Of a stretch of DNA of 64,000 nt, positions 16,734 through 24,456 are shown piece after piece. The DNA is from an uncultured Gemmiger sp. (lineage in GTDB: Bacteria > Bacillota > Clostridia > Oscillospirales > Ruminococcaceae): NCBI GenBank assembly GCA_944382835.1, contig CALWNP010000009.1, positions 1 to 64,000 of the forward strand, given 5' to 3'. The notes under the pieces were generated by a model, which saw only the letters and a list, made by a program, of their open reading frames with translations, did not search any database and was not told where the DNA came from. The position numbers were made by a program, and so were the translations under genes. How positions within the stretch are numbered: the stretch's first letter is position 1; each line of letters starts with the position of its first letter.

Positions 16734-17525
16734 TTAAGGATGGGAGGCGCGGCGGCGCTGCAGCACATCATACATCAGGATGCCGGCTGCCACCGAGACA
16801 TTGTAGCTGTCCACCCCGGTGCCGGGGGCCGCCATTTCCAGGCTGACCACCCCGTCGCAGAGTTTGCGCACCAGGGCGCTGACCCCGGCCCCTTCGTTGC
16901 CCAGCACCAGCGCCACCGCACCGCTGAGGTCGGTGCGGGAGAGGGGCTGGCCGCCCATATCGGCACAGTAGACGAAGACGTTGTGTTCCTTCAGGGTGCG
17001 CACCGCCTGGGCCAGGTTGGCCACCCGGGCCACCGGGATGCGGGCGGCCGCGCCGGCGCTGGCCTTCATCACGGTGCCGGTGACGGCGGTGCCGCCCCGC
17101 CGGGGAATGATGACCCCGTGGGCGCCGCACAGCAGCGCCGAGCGCAGGATGGCCCCCAGATTGTGGGGGTCCTCCACCCCGTCGCAGAGGATCAGGAAGG
17201 GCGGCTCCCCTTTCTGGGCGGCGGCGTCCAGCAGATCCTCCAGGGTGGCATATTCGATGCGGGCGGCCCAGGCCACCACCCCCTGGTGGTCGGCGGTGCC
17301 GGTGAGCTTTTGCAGCTTGCCCGCCGGCACCCGCTTGACCACCGCGCCGGCCTGCCGGCCCAGGGCGGTGAAATAGCCCGCGGTCTGGGGGGCCATGTTG
17401 TCGGCCACCAGCAGGGTGTCCACGCCGGTGCCGCTCTTGAGCAGCTCGGTCACCGGGTTTTTGCCCCAGACCAGGGTATCATCACTGTGGGTGGGGGCGA
17501 CGGGTTTCTTTTGGGTGCGTTCCAT
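16734..17525 (-). CDS. rlmB: 23S rRNA (guanosine-2'-O-)-methyltransferase RlmB, TrmH/SpoU family
   Basis: This SPOUT-fold methyltransferase is predicted to 2'-O-methylate a guanosine in 23S rRNA. An N-terminal L30e-like substrate-binding domain (WGKNPVTELLKSG, residues about 15-90) precedes the catalytic part with its three motifs: DPHNLGAILRSA, VLGNEGAGVS and DSYNVSVAAGILMYDVLQRR. I take the ATG at 17525 (263 aa) behind GGAGGAACCC; the upstream extension is not protein-like. It has its own promoter at 17600-17629 and precedes the pseudo-ATPase gene. Confidence 0.92.
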   Translation of the reverse strand: MERTQKKPVAPTHSDDTLVWGKNPVTELLKSGTGVDTLLVADNMAPQTAGYFTALGRQAGAVVKRVPAGKLQKLTGTADHQGVVAWAARIEYATLEDLLDAAAQKGEPPFLILCDGVEDPHNLGAILRSALLCGAHGVIIPRRGGTAVTGTVMKASAGAAARIPVARVANLAQAVRTLKEHNVFVYCADMGGQPLSRTDLSGAVALVLGNEGAGVSALVRKLCDGVVSLEMAAPGTGVDSYNVSVAAGILMYDVLQRRRASHP

Positions 17526-17599
17526 GGGTTCCTCCTGCGGGGATCGGCCCGCTTTTGACATTCTTGGCCGGGGCAAAAACCGACGGCTATACAGATAAT

Positions 17600-17629
17600 A
17601 GTATACCACAGCGCCTCCCCTTTTGTCAC
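17600..17629 (-). promoter_or_regulatory. rlmB promoter
   Basis: GTGACA (17629-17624) and TATACT (17605-17600) on the minus strand are 18 bases apart, and lie 75 bases upstream of the rlmB start. Confidence 0.65.
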
Positions 17630-17743
17630 CTGTGGGGGCGCGTCAAATGTGCAAATTTTCCAAACTTTCCCACCCTTTTGCCGCAATCTGCCAGTTTATA
17701 CGTTTCGTAATTTCAACAGTCGGGATTTCACGGTTGAAAACTC

Positions 17744-17950
17744 TGTGGAAAATGTGGAAAAGCCGCTTGCTGCGCGGGTTTTTCCACCGTTTCAACCCGG
17801 TTTTCAACAGGCGGTGGAAAACTTTTCAATATAACGGTGTGGATAACCCCCCATGTCAAGTTGGCAGGGCGCCGATTTTATCCGCCAAAATCTTCCGTTT
17901 TCCCACAATTTTCACAAGATCCCCTCCCCCGGCTGTCCCGGTTTTCCACC
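17744..17950. other. Cluster of DnaA-box-like 9-mers between rlmB and fba
   Basis: The rlmB-fba intergenic stretch (17630-18030) has no gene. It holds six 9-mers equal or close to the DnaA box TTATCCACA. Reverse TTTTCCACA is found twice in direct abutment (17744-17752, 17753-17761). TTTTCCACC is at 17780-17788 and 17942-17950, its reverse at 17813-17821, and a perfect reverse TTATCCACA at 17838-17846. AT-rich runs and related TTTTCAACA and TTTTCCCACA words lie between them. This could be a replication origin, a DnaA-titration site or DnaA-regulated DNA. No dnaA or dnaN is in the window. Confidence 0.55.
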
Positions 17951-18029
17951 GCGCCCGCGATGGCCGAAAACTGCATAAAAGCGCTTTTTGGCCCGCGCAG
18001 AAAAAGTGAAAGAGGCCCCTCGAAAGCTG

Positions 18030-18058
18030 TTGATTTTTTGTCAATCCCGGGCTATAAT
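18030..18058 (+). promoter_or_regulatory. fba promoter
   Basis: TTGATT (18030-18035) and TATAAT (18053-18058) are separated by 17 bases, about 80 bases before the fba start. Confidence 0.8.
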
Positions 18059-18136
18059 AAATAGTAGGTTTGCGAGCGGGCTTCCGCTTGCAGGAAGACC
18101 GCAAAACGTCTGACCACAATTTGGGAGGTATTAACT

Positions 18137-19000
18137 ATGCTGGTGAATGCAACCAATATGCTGCTGAAAGCCCGCGACGGCCATTACGGCGTGGGCCAGT
18201 TCAACATCAACAACCTGGAATGGACCCGTAGCATCCTGCTGCAGGCGCAGGCCATGAACAGCCCGGTGATCCTGGGTGTTTCGGAAGGCGCCGGGAAATA
18301 TATGACCGGCTTCAAGACCGTTGCCGCCATGGTCCGCGCCATGGACGAGAGCCTGGGCATCACGGTTCCCGTTGCGCTGCATCTGGACCACGGCACCTAC
18401 GAGGGCGCCAAGGCCTGCATCGAAGCCGGTTTCACCTCCATCATGTTCGACGGCAGCCACTACTCCATCGACGAGAACGTCGCCAAGACCCGCGAGCTGG
18501 TGGAGATGGCCCATGACAAGGGCCTGTCCATCGAGGCCGAGGTCGGTTCCATCGGCGGCGTGGAAGACGGCGTCGTGGGCGCCGGCGAGATCGCTGACCC
18601 CGAGGAATGCGCCAAGATCACCAACCTGGGCATCGATTTCCTGGCTGCCGGCATCGGCAACATCCACGGCATCTACCCCGACAACTGGAAGGGCCTGGAT
18701 TTTGAGGCGCTGGACCGCATCCACAAGGCCACCAACAACATCCCGCTGGTTCTGCACGGCGGCACCGGTATCCCCGACGAGATGATCCAGAAGGCCATCA
18801 GCCTGGGCGTCTGCAAGATCAACGTCAACACCGACTGCCAGCTGGTCTTCGCCGAGGCCACCCGCAAGTACATCGAGTCCGGCAAGGATCAGCAGGGCAA
18901 GGGCTACGACCCCCGCAAGCTGCTCAAGCCGGGCGCCGATGCCATCATGGACAAGGTCAAGGAAAAGATCGAGCTGTTCGGCTCTGCCAACAAGGCCTGA
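18137..19000 (+). CDS. fba: Class II fructose-1,6-bisphosphate aldolase
   Basis: This zinc-dependent aldolase cleaves fructose-1,6-bisphosphate to DHAP and glyceraldehyde-3-phosphate in glycolysis. The 287-residue barrel has the class II signatures: ALHLDHGTYEGAKACIEAGF, with Asp84 the catalytic residue and His85 a zinc ligand; SIEAEVGSIGG; GNIHGIYP with His177; and LVLHGGTGIPDE with His207. GGGAGG precedes the ATG by eight bases. It is a single-gene unit with its own promoter and tandem terminators, and codon use looks highly adapted. Tagatose-bisphosphate aldolase activity cannot be excluded. Confidence 0.95.
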   Translation: MLVNATNMLLKARDGHYGVGQFNINNLEWTRSILLQAQAMNSPVILGVSEGAGKYMTGFKTVAAMVRAMDESLGITVPVALHLDHGTYEGAKACIEAGFTSIMFDGSHYSIDENVAKTRELVEMAHDKGLSIEAEVGSIGGVEDGVVGAGEIADPEECAKITNLGIDFLAAGIGNIHGIYPDNWKGLDFEALDRIHKATNNIPLVLHGGTGIPDEMIQKAISLGVCKINVNTDCQLVFAEATRKYIESGKDQQGKGYDPRKLLKPGADAIMDKVKEKIELFGSANKA

Positions 19001-19052
19001 TTTTACACGGGATTGTGTCCCGTTCTCTTTGCTCACATCTTCCTCAATACAG

Positions 19053-19091
19053 AAGGCCGCTGCCCCGAGGCAGCGGCCTTCTTGTTGTTGC
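19053..19091 (+). terminator. fba intrinsic terminator
   Basis: AAGGCCGCTGCC pairs with GGCAGCGGCCTT around a CCGA loop, followed by CTTGTTGTTG. Confidence 0.85.
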
Positions 19092-19096
19092 GGCAT

Positions 19097-19146
19097 CCAA
19101 AAAGGGCGGTGCCCTTCCCTGCGGGGAAAGGCACCGCCCTTTTGGT
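19097..19146. terminator. Second, bidirectional terminator between fba and the sortase cassette
   Basis: AAAAGGGCGGTGCC pairs with GGCACCGCCCTTTT, with A-run and T-run ends. On the minus strand it ends the 19147-20049 gene. Confidence 0.85.
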
Positions 19147-20049
19147 TTATTCGGCGGGGTTGATGGGGTTGTTGTCGGCGTCCATCACATAGAGCTTGTC
19201 CTTCTGACGGCGCTTGTGGAAGCCCAGCAGTTCTCCCAGCAGCAGCGCAATGACGAAATACAGCGCCGCAAAGATGGTGAACCGACTGAACATCCCCTGC
19301 ACATAGCCCACAACCAGGTTTTTGAAGGCCAGCGGGTTGAGGCTCAGGTCCTGCAGGTGGAGCAGAGGATAGACTGCCAGGCCCAGCACCAGGCAGACCA
19401 CCGCCGCCGCACCGAAGGAAAAGACCAGGCAGCGGGCCCCCAGGCGGGCGTTGTTCTTGGACAGCAGCATCATCAGGATCAGGGCCAGGGCGGTGAAGAC
19501 CGCGCAGATGGCCACCCCGATCCACATGATCTTTTCCACCTTCATGATGAAGGTGTGCAGCTGGCTGGCCAGCGGGGTGTTGGTGTAGCCCACATACTCC
19601 TGGCGCATGGCCTCGGCCACAACCTCCACGCCCTCCTTCACATTCCCGTCCAGGGTGACCCCCAGGGACTGGGCCTCGGCCTCCATGGCCGCGTAGGCCG
19701 CCTCGGCGATCTCCAGATGGGTATCCCGGGCGTAGGTCTCGTCATAGAGGCGCTCGATGTCGGCGTTGAGGTCGGTTTCGATCTGGTCGGGGGAGATCAC
19801 CCCGGTCAGGGTCTCGGCGGAGAAGCCGGTGGCCGACGCATAGCTGGTGAAATCCTGGCACATGGCATCGTAGGCGGTCTGGGCAAAGCCGGTCTTGCGC
19901 ACCTGGCCCTGCATATAGGCCGCACTGCACAGGGTGCTGTACAACAGCAGCAGCGCCGCCAGCACCGTCAGCAGCAGCGAGGAGATGTAGGACAGCAGCA
20001 TGGGCCAAGCTGCCCCGGCTCCGTTGGATTTTTTCGTTTTGTTTGCCAT
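19147..20049 (-). CDS. Four-helix membrane protein next to sortase, unknown function
   Basis: I do not recognise this 300-residue protein. From the chosen start MANKTKKSNG (behind AGGAGGAGCCC) it has one helix at about residues 15-40, an extracellular-looking, mostly helical, acidic region of about 140 residues rich in Tyr and Ala, and three helices (about 170-270). It ends with a basic tail and the sequence KLYVMDADNNPINPAE. It lies ten bases after the sortase gene on the minus strand and is probably co-transcribed with it, so a role in surface protein display is possible. That is inference from context only. Confidence 0.7.
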   Translation of the reverse strand: MANKTKKSNGAGAAWPMLLSYISSLLLTVLAALLLLYSTLCSAAYMQGQVRKTGFAQTAYDAMCQDFTSYASATGFSAETLTGVISPDQIETDLNADIERLYDETYARDTHLEIAEAAYAAMEAEAQSLGVTLDGNVKEGVEVVAEAMRQEYVGYTNTPLASQLHTFIMKVEKIMWIGVAICAVFTALALILMMLLSKNNARLGARCLVFSFGAAAVVCLVLGLAVYPLLHLQDLSLNPLAFKNLVVGYVQGMFSRFTIFAALYFVIALLLGELLGFHKRRQKDKLYVMDADNNPINPAE

Positions 20050-20059
20050 GGGCTCCTCC

Positions 20060-20743
20060 TTACTGTGCCGCATCCAGCACCGGGCCGGATGTATAGCTGG
20101 CATAGACAAAATAGCGGTCGGGGGTAAAGCCCAGCGCGTCGAAGGGATAGCAGGTGTAGAGGATCAGGTTCTCGTCGGTGCGGGTGAAGTCGTAGGAGGA
20201 GGTGTCCTGATAGTCATACACCTCGCACCGCTCCACCGTGTAGGTGTAGGTGCCGTAGTGGGTCTCGATGGTCACCACATCCCCCACCTCCACGCTCTGC
20301 AGATCGTTGAAGAAGGTGTTGTTGTGGCCGGCGATGAGGATGGTCTTGCCCTCGCCGGGGATGCCCACCCGGGTGTCGTCCTTGTAGGTGCCGGCGCCCT
20401 CGTTGAGGATGGCGTTGTTGTCCCCGTAATACAGGGGGGCATCCACCGTGGTGCCTTCAATGGTGATCCGGCCGTAGCGGTCCCCCTCCGAGGGGTAGGT
20501 GATGCTGCTCAGCGGAATGCTGTCCTGCTGGTCGGTGCTCATCAGGTCGGTGGCCTGGTCAAACAGGTCCTGCGGCTCGGTGCTGACCTGGTTGTTGTCA
20601 AAGAACCAGCTTGCCAGCGCCAGATAAGGGGTGACAGTCACCTTGGCAACACCGGCCAGCACGGCCAGGGTGATGACCGCAAAGACCAGCGGCACCACCA
20701 GATAGGCCAGCGGACTTTTTTGCAGGAAGGAATGTTTCTTCAT
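20060..20743 (-). CDS. Class D-like sortase
   Basis: This is a membrane-anchored cysteine transpeptidase that cuts a C-terminal sorting signal and attaches surface proteins to the wall. The 227-residue protein has an N-terminal helix (residues about 11-35) and the complete catalytic set: His140 in LIAGHNNTFF, Cys198 in LYTCYPFD and Arg210 in TPDRYFVYA. The single short domain and the TCYPF context fit class D. The start at 20743 (MKKHSFLQKS) has AAAGGAT upstream. It lies between a putative substrate (20872-21480) and a four-helix membrane protein. Confidence 0.9.
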   Translation of the reverse strand: MKKHSFLQKSPLAYLVVPLVFAVITLAVLAGVAKVTVTPYLALASWFFDNNQVSTEPQDLFDQATDLMSTDQQDSIPLSSITYPSEGDRYGRITIEGTTVDAPLYYGDNNAILNEGAGTYKDDTRVGIPGEGKTILIAGHNNTFFNDLQSVEVGDVVTIETHYGTYTYTVERCEVYDYQDTSSYDFTRTDENLILYTCYPFDALGFTPDRYFVYASYTSGPVLDAAQ

Positions 20744-20809
20744 AGCGATCCTTTCCAAAATGGATGTTTGGACGACAGCGGCCCCGCCGCTGCCGGTTGT
20801 TTTGGCTGA

Positions 20810-20847
20810 AAACAAAAATTCTCGCCGCGGTGCCCGCGGCGAGAATA
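20810..20847 (-). terminator. Terminator after the sortase-substrate gene
   Basis: ATTCTCGCCGCGG pairs with CCGCGGCGAGAAT around a three-base loop and is followed by TTTTGTTTT on the minus strand. The sortase gene lies immediately beyond and shows no strong promoter, so partial read-through may set a high substrate-to-sortase ratio. Confidence 0.85.
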
Positions 20848-20871
20848 AAGGTTCAACGCAACTGCCGAAAA

Positions 20872-21480
20872 TCAGGCATTCTGGCTGTACTTGCGAGCGG
20901 CCAGGCCCAGAACGGCGGCCAGGCTCAGAACGGCGCTGATGAGCAGGATGCCGGCGTTGTCACCGGTAGCCTTGATGACGGCGGTGGAGGAAGCGCTGGA
21001 GGTCAGAGTGGTAGCGGTGGAGGCGGTGTTCTCATCCACACCCCAGGTGCCATTCTCGATGGCAGGACCGATATCACCATGATCATCGGCAACGGCAACG
21101 GTCTTGCTGACGCTCTGGCCGTTGACGGCAGCGCTGATGGTCACATTGCCGCCGCTGACGCTGACGCTGACATTGTCAACGCTGATGCCAATGCCGGACA
21201 GGATGGACTTGGCCTGAGCAGCAACGGCGTCGGCCTTGCTGGGATCAGCAACAACCTGAGCCAGCAGGCTGTCGGCTTCGGCAGCCAGGCTATCGGCGGT
21301 GTAGCCGGCAGCCAGAGCCTTGTCGACATCGGAGGCGGTGACGGTGTAGCTGATGCCCTTGGAGTTCAGGTAAGCCTGAGCACGGGCAACCTGAGCGTCG
21401 GTCGCAGCGAAGGCGCTGGTCGCGAGGGCGCAAGCCATAGCGACACCGGCAACAGCGGCAACATACTTCTTCATTTTCAT
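20872..21480 (-). CDS. Secreted protein with a non-canonical sorting signal, likely sortase substrate
   Basis: The 202-residue protein starts MKMKKYVAAV with a clear signal peptide ending AFA at about residue 25. It then has a helical Ala/Asp-rich region (26-95), a beta-like Val/Ser/Thr-rich segment (100-165), and a C-terminal IKATGDN (169-175). A hydrophobic stretch (176-195) and RK follow. The arrangement is that of a cell-wall sorting signal, but with IKATGD in place of LPxTG. The adjacent sortase is the natural partner (inference). It has a very strong promoter at 21573-21600, so it may be an abundant surface protein. Confidence 0.8.
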   Translation of the reverse strand: MKMKKYVAAVAGVAMACALATSAFAATDAQVARAQAYLNSKGISYTVTASDVDKALAAGYTADSLAAEADSLLAQVVADPSKADAVAAQAKSILSGIGISVDNVSVSVSGGNVTISAAVNGQSVSKTVAVADDHGDIGPAIENGTWGVDENTASTATTLTSSASSTAVIKATGDNAGILLISAVLSLAAVLGLAARKYSQNA

Positions 21481-21572
21481 AATTGCACACATCTTCTTTC
21501 TATAGATTAGTGGAACTTCGTACGGGGCCACCCCCCGGTCAACGGCTATGCTTGGCCGCCAACTTAGTATTT

Positions 21573-21600
21573 ATTATAGCACGGGTGCATAAATTGTCAA
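21573..21600 (-). promoter_or_regulatory. Strong promoter of the sorted surface protein
   Basis: Consensus TTGACA (21600-21595) and TATAAT (21578-21573) are 16 bases apart, with a TGC extended -10 element. The leader of roughly 85 bases shows no recognised riboswitch. Confidence 0.9.
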
Positions 21601-21675
21601 GGCGATTTCCCGCAATTCAACACCCATTGTCAGTTTTTTCCACCAGCAAGCCAGGATAATTCGGCGCTATACGGC

Positions 21676-21708
21676 AAAAACTAGGCAATACTGCCCGGAC
21701 TGTTGCCT
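21676..21708 (-). terminator. Possible terminator of the glycosyltransferase gene
   Basis: AGGCAA pairs with TTGCCT around a 14-base partly paired loop, followed by AGTTTTT on the minus strand. Confidence 0.55.
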
Positions 21709-21719
21709 GTGGGGGACGT

Positions 21720-22688
21720 TTACTGCGGGGTCTTTTTTTTGCGTTTGTCAGCGTCCTCCTCGGTTTCCCGGGCGATATACACCGGACGGTGTTTGACCTC
21801 CAGGTAGGTTTTGGCCAGGTATTCCCCCACAATGCCCAGGCAGAACAGCTGCACCCCGCTGCAGAGCAGCATGATGCAGACCAGGCTGGGCCAGCCGGCG
21901 GTGGGGTCCCCGAAGAGCAGCGCCCGGACCACCACAAAGAGGATGCCGAAGAAGGCGGCCACACAGAAGATCACCCCGGCCAGGGCCGAGGCCACCAGCG
22001 GCGCGGTGGAAAAGCCCACAATCCCCTCGATGGAATACTTGAACAGGCTCCAGAAATTCCACTTGGTCTGGCCGGCCACCCGCTCGATGTTCTCGTAGTC
22101 AAACCAGCGGGTGCGGAAGCCCACCCAGCTGAAGATCCCCTTGGAGAAGCGGTTGTATTCGGCCATGGAGAGGACCGCATCGGTCATCCGGCGGGTCATC
22201 AGCCGGAAATCCCGGGCGCCGTCCACAATCTCGGTGTCCGACATCCGGTTGATGATCTGGTAAAACTTGCGGGCAAACCAGCTGCGCACCGGCGGTTCCC
22301 CCTTGCGGGTGGTGCGGCGGGTGGCGGCGCAGTCATAGTCCCCGCTGAGCAGGGCGTCCAGCATCTGGGGCAGCAGGGCGGGCGGGTCCTGCAGGTCGGC
22401 GTCCATGGTGGCCACATAGTCCCCCCTGGCGGCCTGCAGCCCGGCGTAGATGCCGGCCTCCTTGCCGAAGTTGCGGCTGAAGGAGACATACCGCACCCGG
22501 GGGTCCCGGTCATGGAGCTCCCGCGCCACCCGCAGGGTGCCGTCCTTGGAGCCGTCGTCCACAAAGATAAACTCGAAGGTTGCCCCGTGGCTGGCCTGCA
22601 TCTCGGCGGCCACCCGGCTGGCTTCCCGGTAAAACAGAGGCATGGCCTCCTCTTCATTGTAGCAAGGTACGATCAGGCTGATCAGCAT
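21720..22688 (-). CDS. Family 2 glycosyltransferase, GtrB/DPM1-like polyprenyl-phosphate sugar synthase
   Basis: The 322-residue enzyme has a GT-A domain (SLIVPCYNEEEA, IFVDDGSKDGTL, DADLQDPP with Asp96/Asp98) and two C-terminal membrane helices. This is the layout of GtrB-type transferases that load a sugar from UDP or GDP onto undecaprenyl phosphate. Such enzymes work with a GT-C transferase, and the next upstream gene (22804-24435) is one. The start at 22688 follows GAAAGGTGA. A promoter with -10 TATAAT at 22773-22768 lies in front. Confidence 0.88.
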   Translation of the reverse strand: MLISLIVPCYNEEEAMPLFYREASRVAAEMQASHGATFEFIFVDDGSKDGTLRVARELHDRDPRVRYVSFSRNFGKEAGIYAGLQAARGDYVATMDADLQDPPALLPQMLDALLSGDYDCAATRRTTRKGEPPVRSWFARKFYQIINRMSDTEIVDGARDFRLMTRRMTDAVLSMAEYNRFSKGIFSWVGFRTRWFDYENIERVAGQTKWNFWSLFKYSIEGIVGFSTAPLVASALAGVIFCVAAFFGILFVVVRALLFGDPTAGWPSLVCIMLLCSGVQLFCLGIVGEYLAKTYLEVKHRPVYIARETEEDADKRKKKTPQ

Positions 22689-22767
22689 GGGCGTTGTCAC
22701 CTTTCCCGTGATTTCGGTTTTTCCTCCGCCAAAAGCAACGAGCGGACGGGAATTACAATTATCTTTT

Positions 22768-22796
22768 ATTATACTCCCCTGCCGCATGACGCGCAA
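22768..22796 (-). promoter_or_regulatory. Promoter of the GtrB-like gene
   Basis: TTGCGC (22796-22791) and TATAAT (22773-22768) on the minus strand have a 17-base spacer, just after the stop of the GtrII-like gene. Confidence 0.75.
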
Positions 22797-22803
22797 GGCG
22801 GTT

Positions 22804-24435
22804 TCAGAAGCAGACCAGCAGATACCCGTCCTGCACACTGACACTGCCCTCCGGTGTGGTTCCGGCCAGGGCGTCCCCGGCGGCCTGCTGGTCGGCGGTG
22901 GGCCGGGCGCAGGGGCGGCCGATCTGCTCCATCAGCAGGTACATCTGTTCATGGCTGCCGAAGGCGGTCTGGGCCCAGTTGATGACCAGGGTCTGGGGGT
23001 TTTCGTAGTGGTAGAGCTCCCCCTGGGGACCGCCCAGCACCGCCGCCACCAGATAGGCAACCTTGTAGGCGGGGTTGCTCTGGGCGATCACCGCCCGGCG
23101 GGTCAGCTCCTCCGAAAGCTGGATCTTGCCGGTAAAGACCACCGGCAGCTCGCCAGTGGGGTCCAGGGCGTCCAACTGTTGGGCGGTGTCGGTGAGCAGT
23201 GCCTCCTCATAGGCCCAGCGGTCCCGGTTGTAGCGGAAGAGGTCCCCCAAAGAGGCCCACTCGGCCAGCAGGATCAGGGCGGCCAGGGCATAGCAGAGCC
23301 AGCTCTTGCCGCCGGGGCGGGGCCGGCGGGGGGCGTCCAGCCCCGCGGCCAGCCAGAGCCAGGCCACCAGCGGCACAAAGACCGCAAAGCACTGGGAGGC
23401 CCGGGCCATCTGGGAGCCGGTGCCCTGGAGCAGCCCCAGGGAGAACTGGGAGAGCAGCAGCAGAATGCCGCAGAGCCAGCCCCGGCGGTGGAGCACCAGC
23501 CAGACCACCAGCGCCACACAGGCGATGGCCAGCAGGCTGAGGGCCGGCACCCCGAAGGCGCGGGCCAGGTAGTTGTCCAGCCACTCCCGCAGGGGGATCA
23601 CCAGGGCGTCCCGCAGGGAATCCCGGCGGAACCAGAAGATGGTCTTGGCGGCGGTGCCGTTCTCCCCCGAGACCCCCATGGCGGCGCAGAGGGCGGCGGT
23701 GATGCCGGCCCGCAGCACCAGGGCGGCCAGCAGCGGCCAGAGCCCCCGGACCAGGGCCCCCAGCGTCTGGCCCAGGGTGCGGCGGGCGGGGGTGGCATAG
23801 GCCTCCCGCACCAGAAGCAGCCCGAAAACCAGGGTGAGCCAGACCGGGGCAAAGGATTCATAGAGGCCCAGGGCAAAGGCCAGCAGCAGGGCGGCCGCCG
23901 CCCCACCGGACAGGTGGCGCCAGCCCGGCCCCACCAGGTGGGGGGCCGCAGCGCCCAGGGCCAGGACGCAGAGTAGGTAGCCCAGCCCCACCCCGCACTG
24001 GTTGGAATAGATCAGGATTTCGGCGTGGTAGGGCCAGAGCAGCAGCCCACCGGCCAGCAGCAGGGTGCCGGGGGAGCGGGCGGGCAGCCGGGCTGCGGTG
24101 TAGAGGATGGCCGAGAGGAGTACCCCGGCCAGGGCCAGGCAGACCGAGGCAAAGAGCTCGGGCCAGAACCGCTGGTAGGTCATGATGCCGGTGAGGGCCT
24201 GGAGCAGCCAGACGGTGAACCGGCCCTGGCGGAGAAACTCCCCGCCCTGCTGGTAGGTGGCGATGGCCAGGTCGTCCATGTCCACGGCGGGCACCAGCAT
24301 GGCGTAGCCGTAGCCGGCGATGAGCAAGATCAGCAGGGCCAGCAGCAGTTTGGGCCGCCGCAGCAGGGAGGCAAACGCCTTCCAGGGGCGGGCGGAAAAG
24401 ACCAGCGGATTGCCGGCGTTGGGTTGTTGGGTCAT
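22804..24435 (-). CDS. Multi-pass glucosyltransferase, GtrII-like (GT-C fold)
   Basis: The 543-residue protein has about ten to eleven membrane helices and a soluble C-terminal domain. After the first helix comes VPAVDMDDLAIATY, an Asp-Asp pair in the first outside loop, as in GT-C transferases that use polyprenyl-phosphate sugars. LIYSNQCGVGLGYL and GLYESFAPVW resemble GtrII proteins. It probably moves the sugar loaded by the neighbouring GtrB-like enzyme onto a wall polymer or surface glycan. The acceptor is unknown. Confidence 0.7.
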   Translation of the reverse strand: MTQQPNAGNPLVFSARPWKAFASLLRRPKLLLALLILLIAGYGYAMLVPAVDMDDLAIATYQQGGEFLRQGRFTVWLLQALTGIMTYQRFWPELFASVCLALAGVLLSAILYTAARLPARSPGTLLLAGGLLLWPYHAEILIYSNQCGVGLGYLLCVLALGAAAPHLVGPGWRHLSGGAAAALLLAFALGLYESFAPVWLTLVFGLLLVREAYATPARRTLGQTLGALVRGLWPLLAALVLRAGITAALCAAMGVSGENGTAAKTIFWFRRDSLRDALVIPLREWLDNYLARAFGVPALSLLAIACVALVVWLVLHRRGWLCGILLLLSQFSLGLLQGTGSQMARASQCFAVFVPLVAWLWLAAGLDAPRRPRPGGKSWLCYALAALILLAEWASLGDLFRYNRDRWAYEEALLTDTAQQLDALDPTGELPVVFTGKIQLSEELTRRAVIAQSNPAYKVAYLVAAVLGGPQGELYHYENPQTLVINWAQTAFGSHEQMYLLMEQIGRPCARPTADQQAAGDALAGTTPEGSVSVQDGYLLVCF

Positions 24436-24456
24436 GGCGGGATCACCTCGGAGGAA

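Noticed and set aside
13105..16737. Very long plus-strand open frame opposite the pseudo-ATPase gene
   Set aside because: GC-rich third positions keep the opposite strand open; the product is Gly/Gln/Val-rich with no motif, whereas the minus frame has a ribosome binding site and P-type-like blocks.
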